A stretch of 64,000 nt of DNA, taken from the NCBI RefSeq assembly GCF_024171995.1, contig NZ_JAMTCT010000026.1, positions 1 through 64,000 of the forward strand. The letters are read 5' to 3'. How positions within the stretch are numbered: the first letter of the stretch is position 1; each line of letters opens with the position of its first letter. Shown here in pieces: positions 32,652-41,740 of the stretch. The notes beneath the pieces were generated by a model. The model searched no databases. It saw only the letters and a program-made list of their open reading frames with translations, and was not told the origin of the DNA. Made by a program: the position numbers and the translations under genes. This DNA comes from Promicromonospora umidemergens. GTDB taxonomy: Bacteria > Actinomycetota > Actinomycetes > Actinomycetales > Cellulomonadaceae.

Positions 32652-34270
32652 CCCATCAAGACCTGCAGACCGACGTCCTCGTGGTAGGCGCTGGGCTCGG
32701 CGGTATCGCCGCGGCGCTCGCGGCCGCCGACCGGGGCGCCCGCGTCGTCCTCACCGAGGAGCACCCCTGGATCGGGGGGCAGCTGACCTCGCAGGCGGTC
32801 CCGCCCGACGAGCACCCCTGGGTGGAGAAGTTCGGCGTGACCACCCGCTACCGCGCGCTGCGCGACGGGATCCGGGACGTCTACCGGCGCCGCTACCCGC
32901 TCACCGCCGGCGCGCAGGGATGGCAGGAGCTCAACCCGGGCGCCGGGTGGGTCTCGAAGCTGTGCCACGAGCCCCGGGTCGCCGTAGGCGTGCTGGAGGA
33001 GATGCTCGCCCCGTACCGCTCGGCCGGCCGCATCCAGCTCCTTGAGCGGGTCCGCCCGGTCGCGGCCACCACGGACGGCGACCGGGTGACGTCGGTGACG
33101 CTCACCTCCGTCGTCGGCCGACCGGACACGACGGTGAGCGCCGCGTACACGATCGACGCCACCGAGACCGGCGAGCTGCTCCCGCTGACCGGCACGGAGT
33201 ACGTCACGGGTTTCGAGTCGGCGCGCGTGACGGGGGAGCCGAGTGCCCCCGACGAAGCGCAGCCGGACAACGTCCAGGCCCTCAGCGTGTGCTTCGCCGT
33301 CGAGCACGTCGACGGGGACCACACGATCGACCGGCCCGACCGTTACGACTTCTGGCGCTCGTACGCGCCCGCCGCCTGGGGCGGCGAGCGGATGCTCTCG
33401 TGGACGGCGCCCAACCCGCGCACCCTCGCGCTCGACGAGCGGTCGTTCACGCCCAACCCGGGTGACGACCCGCTGGCCGTCGACGCCGACCAGTCGAAGA
33501 ACGCCGGTGACGGCAACCTGTGGCTGTTCCGGCGCATCGCCGCCCGCGACCTCCACGCGCCAGGGTTCTACGCCGGCGACCTGTGCCTGGTGAACTGGCC
33601 GAGCATCGACTACTTCCTCGACCACGTCCTCGACGTGCCGCGCGAGGTGGAGGAAGCGCGGATCGCCGACGCCCGGCAGCTCAGCCTGTCGATGCTCTAC
33701 TGGATGCAGACCGAGGCACCGCGGGCCGACGGCGGAACGGGCTTCCCCGGTCTACGACTCCGCCCCGACGTCATGGGCAGCGCGGACGGGCTGGCCCAGG
33801 CCGCCTACCACCGCGAGTCCCGGCGGATCCAGGCGGTGACGACGATCACGGAGAACGACGTCTCCTACGCCGTGCGCGGCGACCGGGGCGCCACCCGGTA
33901 CGAGGACTCCGTCGGCGTGGGCATGTACCGGATCGACCTGCACCCGTCCACGGGCGGCGACACGTACATCGACGTCCCGTCGACGCCGTTCGAGATCCCG
34001 CTCGGCGCCCTGCTGCCCCAGCGGACGACCAACCTCCTCGCGGGCAACAAGAACATCGGCACCACCCACATCACCAACGGGTGCTACCGCCTGCACCCCG
34101 TCGAGTGGAACGTCGGAGAGGCCGCAGGCCACCTCGCCGCGCACTGCCTCGCCACCGGCCGGACCCCTCATGCGGTCCAGGCCAAGCCGGAGCTGCTCGC
34201 CGACTACCAGGCGGAGCTGGTCGCCGCGGGCGTCGAGCTCCGCTGGCCGGACGGCGTCCACCCGTACTGA
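32648..34270 (+). CDS. FAD-dependent oxidoreductase (FAD_oxidored family) of the sugar locus
   Basis: A 540-residue flavoprotein with the dinucleotide motif DVLVVGAGLGGIAAALAAADRGARVVLTEE (residues 9-38), the family's WIGGQLTSQAVPPDEHPWVE motif and a C-terminal cap ending near NLLAGNKNIGTTHITNGCYRLHPVEWNVGEAAG, where the last helix contacts FAD. Members of this family sit in polysaccharide-utilisation loci but lack a well-defined reaction. Here it is translationally coupled to the LacI gene and followed by a sugar ABC transporter, so oxidation of an imported sugar or derivative is inferred. No signal peptide. Confidence 0.75.
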   Translation: MTHQDLQTDVLVVGAGLGGIAAALAAADRGARVVLTEEHPWIGGQLTSQAVPPDEHPWVEKFGVTTRYRALRDGIRDVYRRRYPLTAGAQGWQELNPGAGWVSKLCHEPRVAVGVLEEMLAPYRSAGRIQLLERVRPVAATTDGDRVTSVTLTSVVGRPDTTVSAAYTIDATETGELLPLTGTEYVTGFESARVTGEPSAPDEAQPDNVQALSVCFAVEHVDGDHTIDRPDRYDFWRSYAPAAWGGERMLSWTAPNPRTLALDERSFTPNPGDDPLAVDADQSKNAGDGNLWLFRRIAARDLHAPGFYAGDLCLVNWPSIDYFLDHVLDVPREVEEARIADARQLSLSMLYWMQTEAPRADGGTGFPGLRLRPDVMGSADGLAQAAYHRESRRIQAVTTITENDVSYAVRGDRGATRYEDSVGVGMYRIDLHPSTGGDTYIDVPSTPFEIPLGALLPQRTTNLLAGNKNIGTTHITNGCYRLHPVEWNVGEAAGHLAAHCLATGRTPHAVQAKPELLADYQAELVAAGVELRWPDGVHPY

Positions 34271-34315
34271 CATCCCCGGCGACACTCCGTCGCTGATCAG
34301 TCCAAAGGAGAACTG

Positions 34316-35626
34316 ATGTCTGCACAGCACACCCCCCGGCGGGCCGCGGGAACCGCGGCCGCCCTCGGGGCGGCACTCGCCCTCACCTCGTGCGGCGGAG
34401 GAACCGACGCCCCCGTCGGGGAGCCCGACGCGCCGTCCGAACCCGTCGACCTGCGGATGACCGTCTGGACCGCCGACGAGACACAGCTCGGCCTCTTCCA
34501 GAGCATCGCCGACGACTACGTCGAACAGAACCCCGAGCTGGTCTCCGGCGTGACGTTCGAGACCATCCCGTTCGAGGACTACACGACGGCGCTGACCACC
34601 CAGCTCGCCGGGGGCAACGCCCCGGACCTGGCCTGGATCTTCGAGAGCAACGCCCCGGAGTTCGTCTCCAGCGGGGCGCTCGTCGACCTGCGTCCACTGC
34701 TGGACTCCACCGATGGCTATGAGCTGGACGACATCGTGCCCAGCTCGCTCGGGCTCTGGGAGGACGGCGAGGGCCTGTACGCCTACCCGTTCTCCAACAG
34801 CCCGTTCGCGATGTTCGTCAACACCGACCAGGTCTCCGCCGCCGGCCAGCCCGACCCGGCCGACCTGGTCGAGTCCGGCGACTGGACCTTCGACGCGGCC
34901 CGGGACATCTCGGCGGCCACCGCCGAGGACACCGGGAAGCAGGGCCTGGTGGTGCGGGACTTCGACTACCAGGCGTGGGAGAACCTGGCCACGGTGTGGT
35001 CCGGCTGGGGCGCGGCGCCCTGGAGCGCGGACGGCACGCAGTGCACCCTGGCCGAACCCGAGATGGTCGACGCCATGACGTGGATCCACGACGCCGCGTT
35101 CAAGGACGAGGCGATGCCCGGCCCCGGCACGACCGCCGACTTCTTCGCCGGTGACGCCGCCATGACGATCACCCAGATCAGCCGGGCGTCGTCGCTCGAC
35201 GGCTCGTTCGACTGGGACGTCGTGCCGATGCCCGCAGGCCCGGCCGGCAAGCAGAACGTCATCGGCCAGGCCGGGATCGGCGTCTTCGCCGCCGGCGAGC
35301 ACCCCGATGTCGCCGCCGACTTCCTCGCGCACTTCACCAGCCCGGAGAACGCCGAGCAGCTCGCCGCCTACTTCCCGCCGCCCCGTGCGTCCCTCCTGAA
35401 CGCGGAGACCCTCGCGGCGGCCAACCCGAGCCTCAGCGAGGAGCAGCTGCAGGCAGTGGTCGTGGAAGGCGTCGAGGAAGCCGTGACGAAGCCGGCGCAC
35501 AAGAACTTCGCCAAGCTGTCGCAGACCGTGCGCGCCGAGCTCGACGCGCTGTGGACGGCGGACGCCGACGTCGAGGCGGTCCTCACGGACACCTGCTCGG
35601 CGATCGGGCCGCTGCTGGAGGAGTGA
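34316..35626 (+). CDS. Sugar ABC transporter substrate-binding lipoprotein
   Basis: A 436-residue family-1 extracellular solute-binding protein. The signal peptide ends in a lipobox (ALTSC, Cys26), which anchors it to the outer face of the membrane. The mature protein begins with an acidic linker, then MTVWTADETQLGLFQSIADDYV, LAGGNAPDLAWIFE and GLYAYPFSNSPFAMFVNTD, typical of oligosaccharide binders. AAAGGAG precedes the ATG. First gene of a binding protein-permease-permease set within the LacI operon. Confidence 0.9.
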   Translation: MSAQHTPRRAAGTAAALGAALALTSCGGGTDAPVGEPDAPSEPVDLRMTVWTADETQLGLFQSIADDYVEQNPELVSGVTFETIPFEDYTTALTTQLAGGNAPDLAWIFESNAPEFVSSGALVDLRPLLDSTDGYELDDIVPSSLGLWEDGEGLYAYPFSNSPFAMFVNTDQVSAAGQPDPADLVESGDWTFDAARDISAATAEDTGKQGLVVRDFDYQAWENLATVWSGWGAAPWSADGTQCTLAEPEMVDAMTWIHDAAFKDEAMPGPGTTADFFAGDAAMTITQISRASSLDGSFDWDVVPMPAGPAGKQNVIGQAGIGVFAAGEHPDVAADFLAHFTSPENAEQLAAYFPPPRASLLNAETLAAANPSLSEEQLQAVVVEGVEEAVTKPAHKNFAKLSQTVRAELDALWTADADVEAVLTDTCSAIGPLLEE

Positions 35627-35628
35627 CC

Positions 35629-36519
35629 GTGGCAACAGTGTCAGCGGCAGTACGCCGTGACTGGCTCGTCGGGTACGCCATGGTGGCGCCCGTGGTCCTT
35701 GGCGCGCTCGCCTTCGTCGTCCTGCCGCTCGGCATGGTGGTCTGGTACTCCCTGCACGAGTGGAACGTCCTGGCGGGCACCTTCACGTTCGCCGGGGCGG
35801 ACAACTACCAGCGTCTGGCGTCCGACGGCGGGCTCGGGGACGCGCTCCTGGCGAGCCTGTGGTTCTCGATCGGGCTCGTCGTCCTGAACATCGCGCTGGC
35901 GCTGCTGCTCGCCGTGCTGCTCAACCAGCGGCTGCCCGGCACCACCACGTTCCGGACGTTCTTCTTCTCGCCCGTCGTCGTCTCGCTGGTCGCGTGGACG
36001 ATCGTGTGGAGCTTCCTGCTCCAGGCCGACGGCGGCATCAACGGGTTCCTCGCGGTGCTCGGCATCGACGGGCCGAACTGGCTGCGACACCCGACGACGG
36101 CCATGGTCTCGGTGATCGTCGTCCAGGTCTTCAAGAACGTCGGGCTCAACATGATCCTGTTCCTCGCGGCGCTCCAGGGCGTGCCGGAGGAGCTGCAGGA
36201 GGCGGCCCGGCTGGACGGGGCCGGCGCCTGGCGCCGGTTCCGGTCGATCACCCTGCCGCTGATCAGCCCGACGATCCTGCTCGTCTCGATCATCACGATC
36301 GTCGGCTCGCTCGAGGTCTTCGCGCAGATCGACGTCCTCACGGGCGGCGGGCCCGGGAGCTCGACGACCGTGCTCGTCTACTACCTGTACCAGCAGGCGT
36401 TCCAGTTCAACGACTTCGGGTACGCCAGCGCCGTCGCGGTGCTCCTGTTCGTCATCGTCCTCGTACTGACGCTCCTGCAGTGGCAGTCGCGCAAGAGGTG
36501 GGTCTTCCATGAAGTCTGA
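35629..36519 (+). CDS. Sugar ABC transporter permease (MalF/UgpA type)
   Basis: A 296-residue permease with six predicted helices and the cytoplasmic EAA loop EELQEAARLDGAGAWRRFRSITLPLISP that docks the ATPase. Start GTG at 35629 lies 2 bp after the binding-protein stop. The second permease overlaps its end by 11 bp. No ATPase gene follows, so a shared MsiK-type ATPase encoded elsewhere presumably powers it. Confidence 0.92.
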   Translation: MATVSAAVRRDWLVGYAMVAPVVLGALAFVVLPLGMVVWYSLHEWNVLAGTFTFAGADNYQRLASDGGLGDALLASLWFSIGLVVLNIALALLLAVLLNQRLPGTTTFRTFFFSPVVVSLVAWTIVWSFLLQADGGINGFLAVLGIDGPNWLRHPTTAMVSVIVVQVFKNVGLNMILFLAALQGVPEELQEAARLDGAGAWRRFRSITLPLISPTILLVSIITIVGSLEVFAQIDVLTGGGPGSSTTVLVYYLYQQAFQFNDFGYASAVAVLLFVIVLVLTLLQWQSRKRWVFHEV

Positions 36520-37468
36520 CGTGCTACCCGTGACGACGTCGGGCCCGCCGGAGCCGAACGCTCCGGCGGGGCCACCCGGCGACCCGCGGCGGTCCGCGAC
36601 CGCGGCGCTCCGGCCCCGCCGGGCCGGCGCCCGAGCGCGCCGGCGCTGGAAGCAGTGGCTGCTCGTCCTGCTCCTCGTCCTGCTGAGCGTGCCGTTCATC
36701 TTCCCTACCTGGTGGATGGCGACGTCCAGCCTCAAGCCGATGAGCGAGATCCTGCGCAGGGTGCCGACGATCTGGCCGCAGGACCCGTCGCTCGACGCGT
36801 ACGGCCAGGTGTTCGCGCTCCAGCCGTTCGCGCAGCAGTACTGGAACTCCCTGTACATCGCGGCCCTGGTCACGATCGGCACCATGTTCGTGGCAGCCAT
36901 GGCGGGCTACGCGTTCGCGCGGATCCGGTTCCCCGGGGTCAACGCGCTGTTCGTCCTGGTGCTCGTGGGACTGCTCGTGCCGTCGGAGGTGACGATCGTC
37001 CCGCTCTTCCGGATCGTCAACAGCCTCGGGCTCATCAACACGCACTGGCCGCTGATCGTCATCCCGATGCTCGGGGCGCCTGCCGTGCTCGCCGTGTTCA
37101 TCATGCGGCAGTTCTTCCTCGCGCTGCCGGTGGAGCTCGAGGAGGCGGGTCGGATCGACGGTCTCGGGCGCTGGGGGACCTTCTGGCACATCGCGCTCCC
37201 GCTGTCGCGGTCGGCCCTCGGCGCCGTCGCCATCTTCACGTTCCTGAAGTCCTGGAACCTCTACCTCGAACCCATCGTCTACCTGTCCAGCAAGGAGAAC
37301 TTCACGCTGCCGCAGGCACTGACGCAGTACGTCGACGCCTACGGTGGTCCGATGTGGAACGTGCAGCTCGCCGCCACCACGCTGACGGTGCTGCCGGTCC
37401 TGGCCGTGTTCCTCGTGGCGCAGAAGCAGTTCGTCCAGGGCCTAGCGCACAGCGGGCTCAAGGGCTGA
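36509..37468 (+). CDS. Sugar ABC transporter permease (MalG/UgpE type)
   Basis: A 319-residue permease with a longer, proline- and arginine-rich cytoplasmic N-terminus (about 45 residues), six helices and the EAA loop ELEEAGRIDGLGRWGTFWHIALPLSRS. The ATG at 36509 overlaps the first permease gene by 11 bp, as is common for MalF/MalG pairs. It is the last gene of the LacI-headed operon; 136 bp separate it from the BCCT gene. Confidence 0.92.
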   Translation: MKSDVLPVTTSGPPEPNAPAGPPGDPRRSATAALRPRRAGARARRRWKQWLLVLLLVLLSVPFIFPTWWMATSSLKPMSEILRRVPTIWPQDPSLDAYGQVFALQPFAQQYWNSLYIAALVTIGTMFVAAMAGYAFARIRFPGVNALFVLVLVGLLVPSEVTIVPLFRIVNSLGLINTHWPLIVIPMLGAPAVLAVFIMRQFFLALPVELEEAGRIDGLGRWGTFWHIALPLSRSALGAVAIFTFLKSWNLYLEPIVYLSSKENFTLPQALTQYVDAYGGPMWNVQLAATTLTVLPVLAVFLVAQKQFVQGLAHSGLKG

Positions 37469-37604
37469 GCGGCCCGAGGTGATCAGGAGGTGAAAGTTCG
37501 ACGTGGTGTTAACGTGGCATCGCTCGTAGACCCCGTGTCGCATGTAAAGGAGTTCCGGCGCCCCCGGTGTGATGGCTGGCTAGACTGGCAAGCGGGGTGC
37601 CACT

Positions 37605-39458
37605 GTGATGAGTAATTCAGAATCCACCAAGACCCTGCTCGGACGCGTCCAGCGCGCCGCACACCGTGTCGAGCGCGCTGCTCTGGGCACGAAGGGGCAC
37701 CGTACCGGGACCGACAAGATCGTCTTCGGCGTCGCCGGCGTGATCGCCGTCGCGTTCGTCGTGTGGGGATTCACCAGCTCCGAAAGCCTGGGCAGGGTGT
37801 CGACCTCGGCACTCGACGGCATCATCAAGAACTTCGGCTGGCTGTTCGTGATCGCCGCCACCGTGTTCACGGTCTTCGTGCTCGTCGTGGCGCTGGGCAA
37901 GTTCGGCAAGATTCCGCTGGGCCAGGACGATGAGAAGCCGCAGTACAAGACGTCCTCCTGGATCTCGATGATGTTCGCGACCGGCATGGGTATCGGCCTC
38001 ATGTTCTACGGCGTCGGCGAGCCCCTGTACTTCTACATGGCCCCGCCGCCAGGAACAGTCGAAGGGTCGACGCCCGAGGCCGCGGCCACCGCGATGGGCA
38101 CCACCCTCTTCCACTGGACGCTGTACCCGTGGGCCATGTACGCGATCGTCGGCCTCGGCATGGCTTACGGCACCTACCGCCTCGGCCGGAACCAGCTGTT
38201 CAGCTCGATGTTCACCTCGCTGTTCGGCAGCAAGGCCGTCAACGGCGGCGGCGGGCGGGTCATCAACATCATGGCGATCCTCGCCACGCTGTTCGGCTCC
38301 GCCTGCTCCCTCGGCCTCGGCGCCCTCCAGATCGGCGGCGGCCTGCAGCACTCCGGCTTCCTGGGGAACATCGGCACCGTCACCCTCGTCGGCATCATCG
38401 CGATCCTGACGATCCTCTTCGTGATCTCTGCCGTCTCCGGTATCGAACGCGGTATCCAGCTGCTGGCCAACACCAACATGTGGCTCGCCCTGGCGCTCGC
38501 GGTCATCGTCTTCATCGGCGGGCCCACGCTGTTCATCCTCAACGTGCTGCCAGCTTCGCTCGGCGCGTTCGTCGGGGACCTGCCGGAGATGGCCTCGCGC
38601 ACGGCCGCGTCCGGAGACCAGTCCCTGTCCGACTGGATGGGCACCTGGACGATCTTCTACTGGGCCTGGTGGGTGTCCTGGACGCCGTTCGTCGGCCCGT
38701 TCATCGCTCGCATCTCGCGCGGTCGCACGGTGCGCCAGTTCGTCGTCGGGGTGCTGCTCGTGCCCTCCATCGTGTCCACGCTGTGGTTCGCGATCTTCGG
38801 CGGCGGCGCGATCGGTCTGCAGGAGCGCGCCGAGAGAGCCGAAGACACGGGCGCGGCGCTCGCCGCGATCGGTGAGGGCGGGGCTGACATCGACTTCGAC
38901 CTCATCCTGTTCCAGACCCTGGGTGCGCTGCCCGTTCCCGGCTGGGTCGGTCTCATCCTGATGGGCCTGGCGGTCGTGCTGGTCGCGATCTTCTTCATCA
39001 CGGGCGCCGATTCCGCCTCCATCATCATGGGCGGGCTCTCCCAGAACGGTGCGGAGCACCCGACCAAGAAGGCGGTCGTCTTCTGGGGAGTGAGCACGGG
39101 CGCCGTCGCCGCCGCCATGCTGCTGGCCGGCGGTGACGACCCTGCTGCCGCGCTGAACGGGCTCAAGAACATCACCATCGTCTCGGCCTTGCCGTTCGTC
39201 GTGGTGATACTGGTGCTCTGCGTCGCGCTGTGGAAGGACCTTGCGCGCGACCCGCTCGTCCTCAAGCGGGAGCTGGCGGTCCAGGTGCTTGCCGAGACGG
39301 TGTCCACCGGCGTCGAGAAGCACGAGGGTGAGCCGTTCGAGCTCTCCACGGCGGCGTCGGCCACCGAGGAGGACAGCCCGGCGTCGGCCACCGAGGAGGA
39401 CAGCCCCTCGACCCCGAGCGGTGGCGTGCCCGTCGTCCGACGGCCCGACAAGAGCTGA
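37605..39458 (+). CDS. BCCT-family betaine/choline/carnitine transporter
   Basis: A 617-residue secondary transporter for osmolytes such as glycine betaine, driven by Na+ or H+. Twelve helices are expected. Family signatures are FATGMGIGLMFYGVGEPLYFYMAPP and the tryptophan-rich GTWTIFYWAWWVSWTPFVGPFIARISRGRTVRQFV, whose aromatic residues bind the quaternary ammonium group. The acidic C-terminal tail contains a tandem SATEEDSP(A) repeat; such tails serve osmosensing in relatives. Starts GTG (37605) or ATG (37608); no strong ribosome binding site. Probably its own promoter, since CTAGACTGG lies about 30 bp upstream. Confidence 0.93.
   Translation: MMSNSESTKTLLGRVQRAAHRVERAALGTKGHRTGTDKIVFGVAGVIAVAFVVWGFTSSESLGRVSTSALDGIIKNFGWLFVIAATVFTVFVLVVALGKFGKIPLGQDDEKPQYKTSSWISMMFATGMGIGLMFYGVGEPLYFYMAPPPGTVEGSTPEAAATAMGTTLFHWTLYPWAMYAIVGLGMAYGTYRLGRNQLFSSMFTSLFGSKAVNGGGGRVINIMAILATLFGSACSLGLGALQIGGGLQHSGFLGNIGTVTLVGIIAILTILFVISAVSGIERGIQLLANTNMWLALALAVIVFIGGPTLFILNVLPASLGAFVGDLPEMASRTAASGDQSLSDWMGTWTIFYWAWWVSWTPFVGPFIARISRGRTVRQFVVGVLLVPSIVSTLWFAIFGGGAIGLQERAERAEDTGAALAAIGEGGADIDFDLILFQTLGALPVPGWVGLILMGLAVVLVAIFFITGADSASIIMGGLSQNGAEHPTKKAVVFWGVSTGAVAAAMLLAGGDDPAAALNGLKNITIVSALPFVVVILVLCVALWKDLARDPLVLKRELAVQVLAETVSTGVEKHEGEPFELSTAASATEEDSPASATEEDSPSTPSGGVPVVRRPDKS
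39354..39406 (+). repeat. Tandem duplication in the BCCT tail
   Basis: A 26-bp unit occurs at 39354-39379 and exactly again at 39381-39406 (period 27 bp), so the reading frame is kept and ASATEEDSP is duplicated in the cytoplasmic tail. Confidence 0.9.
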
Positions 39459-39520
39459 CCGGGTTGGGTGGCGGCCGATAATCCGTTGCCCATCCCACCG
39501 CCACCGAGGACCGTGTGCCC

Positions 39521-40309
39521 ATGACCGACCCCTCCCGCCTGCTGCGGGCCTACGACGAACAGCTCCGGACCGACGCCGAGACCCCGAGCGCCGTCTCCGT
39601 CACCCGTCTCGGACCGCTGCGGCTGGTGACCTTCCTGGGCGGGCGGGGCTTCGTCACGTACCGCGACCTCGCCGGCGCCGACGACGCGCGGGTGCGCACG
39701 CTGGTCGACGAGACCGTCGCCCACTTCCGGGCCGACGGCGGCATCACGAGCGTCGAGTGGAAGACCCGTGGCCACGACCACGCCCCCGGCCTGCACGAGG
39801 CGCTGCTCGAGCACGGGTTCGTCCCGGAGGACCCGGAGTCGATCATGATCGGTGAGGCTGCGGCGCTCGCGGTGGACGTCCCGCTGCCCGACGGCGTCAC
39901 CCTGCGCCGCATCACCGAGGAGTCGGACGTCCGCGCGATGTCCACGATGGCTGACGAGGTGTTCGGCGAACCGGCGTCCGACAGGTACGCGAACCAGATC
40001 CTGCGCCGCCTGGAGCTGGACGACGGTATGGAGCTCTGGGTCGCGGAGGCCGACGGCCAGATCGTCACGACGGGCCGGCTCGAGCCCGTGGCCGACACCG
40101 ATTTTGCCGGGGTCTGGGGCGGCTGCTCCCGGCCGGAGTGGCGGGGTCGCGGCATCTACCGGGCGCTGACGGCGGCCCGCGCGCGCTCGGCCCTTGCGCT
40201 CGGCAAGACGCTGGTCCACAGCGACTCGACCGAGTACTCCCGCCCCATCCTGGAGCGGTACGGCTTCGTCAAGGTGTCCACGACGACGCCTTACGCCTGG
40301 AAGCGCTGA
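39521..40309 (+). CDS. GNAT-family N-acetyltransferase (two-domain type)
   Basis: A 262-residue protein whose C-terminal half has the acetyl-CoA-binding GNAT motif: ADGQIVTTGRLEPV, then CSRPEWRGRGIYRALTAARARSA (Q/R-x-x-G-x-G/A loop) and YSRPILERYGFVKV. The N-terminal half is probably a degenerate GNAT-like domain. Substrate unknown. ATG at 39521 or GTG at 39515, both after GAGGA at 39506-39510. Its 3' end overlaps the next GNAT gene on the other strand by 19 bp. Confidence 0.8.
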   Translation: MTDPSRLLRAYDEQLRTDAETPSAVSVTRLGPLRLVTFLGGRGFVTYRDLAGADDARVRTLVDETVAHFRADGGITSVEWKTRGHDHAPGLHEALLEHGFVPEDPESIMIGEAAALAVDVPLPDGVTLRRITEESDVRAMSTMADEVFGEPASDRYANQILRRLELDDGMELWVAEADGQIVTTGRLEPVADTDFAGVWGGCSRPEWRGRGIYRALTAARARSALALGKTLVHSDSTEYSRPILERYGFVKVSTTTPYAWKR

Positions 40310-40863
40310 GGGGCAGTGGCGGCCGGACCACGCTCACCCACCCGCCGTCGGCCCATGATGTTCGCCGGCTCGGTGATCCCTGCGTACCGGAACCCAGGCA
40401 CCAGGTCCACGAACCCCAGGCGGCGGTAGAGCAGCTTCGCGCGGTCCGCGGGGTCGGCAGTGGTGGACAGCAGCATGTGCCGCTGCGGAGCCAGGTCGAG
40501 CAGCGCGCGCAGCAGCGCGGTGCCGAGCCCCCGCCCCTGGTGCTCCGGCAGGATCTCCAGCTCGTTGAGCTCGAAGGCGTCCCTCGTCCATCCGGCGTGC
40601 CCGGCCCGGTCGAGAGCCGGCCCGACCTGTTGCGGCCACCAGTGCTCCGGCTGGTACTCGAACCCGTACACGAATCCCACGAGGGCCTCGCCGTCGAACG
40701 CGCCGAAGGCCAGCGCGCCGTCGTACAGCGGGAGGTAGGCGATCCGGGTATCCCGGAAGTGGTCGCGGCGCTCGTCCGAGTAGCCGAAGGCACGCTGGTA
40801 GATCCCGGCTATCGCGTTCGCGCGCCGCAGCACCTCGGTCGTCCCCAGCGCGCGGATCGTCAT
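40291..40863 (-). CDS. GNAT-family N-acetyltransferase
   Basis: A 190-residue single-domain acetyltransferase: FDGEALVGFVYGFEYQ, LNELEILPEHQGRGLGTALLRALLDL (acetyl-CoA pyrophosphate loop HQGRGLG) and KLLYRRLGFVDLVPGFRYAG. The histidine/tyrosine-rich N-terminus (IYQRAFGYSDERRDHFRDT) may hold the acceptor. It is tail-to-tail with another GNAT gene and unrelated to it in detail. Confidence 0.85.
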   Translation of the reverse strand: MTIRALGTTEVLRRANAIAGIYQRAFGYSDERRDHFRDTRIAYLPLYDGALAFGAFDGEALVGFVYGFEYQPEHWWPQQVGPALDRAGHAGWTRDAFELNELEILPEHQGRGLGTALLRALLDLAPQRHMLLSTTADPADRAKLLYRRLGFVDLVPGFRYAGITEPANIMGRRRVGERGPAATAPQRFQA

Positions 40864-41062
40864 GTCGGCACGCTAGCGCCGTCCTTCCCGGTCGGCGCGT
40901 GGGACGACCGTCGCCGGGTGGGCCGCGGCCACGGTGCCGGACCAGCCGTGGAGCATGGTTCTGGGGGAACCAGGGCGACACGACGCGCGTTTGACGACAC
41001 GGAGTTGGACAAGCGTCCTAGACTCGACGCAGCAGGGATCCTTACGAGGCGGAGTGTGTGTC

Positions 41063-41506
41063 GTGGTTCAAGGCAAGGTCATCAGGTTCGATGAGGTTCG
41101 CGGCTACGGGTTCGTTGCGCCGGACACGGGGGGCGACGACGTGTTCATCCACGTCAACGACCTCGAGTTCGACAAGCGACATCTCGCGGTGGGCGCAGTG
41201 GTGGACTTCGCGGTCGAGGACGGTGACCGGGGTCTGAAGGCCTCGACGGTCACCCTGGTCGCGCCGGCCCCGGCGTTGGCGGCGGTAGCCGTCGGCGCTG
41301 CGGCGCCGTCAGCGCCCGCCCCGACCTTCCTCCCGCCGCTGCCCGACCTCGGTTCCCGGCCCGACGGCGACGCGCCGTCCGAGCGGGAGCTCGCGGCCGA
41401 GGTCACCGAGGTGCTGCTCGCAGGGGTGCCCAGCCTCACCGCCGAGCAGGTGCTCGCCACCCGAGGTGCCTTCGTCGCCGTGGCGCGGTCGCACGGCTGG
41501 GTGTGA
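41063..41506 (+). CDS. Cold-shock-domain protein with C-terminal extension
   Basis: A 147-residue protein. Residues 1-65 form a cold-shock domain with RNP-1 GYGFVAPD and RNP-2 DVFIHVNDL, binding single-stranded nucleic acid. An alanine/proline linker follows (about 68-100). The last 45 residues (SERELAAEVTEVLLAGVPSLTAEQVLATRGAFVAVARSHGWV) form a helical domain found in longer actinobacterial cold-shock proteins and of unknown use. The GTG at 41063 gives the standard MVQGKVIRFDE start. Likely acts in mRNA folding or translation. Confidence 0.85.
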   Translation: MVQGKVIRFDEVRGYGFVAPDTGGDDVFIHVNDLEFDKRHLAVGAVVDFAVEDGDRGLKASTVTLVAPAPALAAVAVGAAAPSAPAPTFLPPLPDLGSRPDGDAPSERELAAEVTEVLLAGVPSLTAEQVLATRGAFVAVARSHGWV

Positions 41507-41740
41507 CGTTCGGTCCGAGGTGTTAACTCCCTGTTTCCATCTCTGATGCTTGGCGACGGTACCGCTACGGGGCGATATCAGGTCGGTAACGATCAGATCC
41601 GGCTCACGGTGAATTAGGGCAAAACCTCCCACAGCGTGAGTAGCGTGGCCGGAAACCATGACGGTGACGGACGTCTCACCTGGCGCGCGCCGCGGCGCGC
41701 TGCCACTTTTCCGTGGCCGGCATCCCTTTGAGGAGGAACA

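Noticed and set aside
40991-41024. TTGACG and TAGACT as the promoter of the cold-shock-domain gene
   Set aside because: The spacer is 22 bp, too long for a standard sigma-A-type promoter, and no better -35 is seen.
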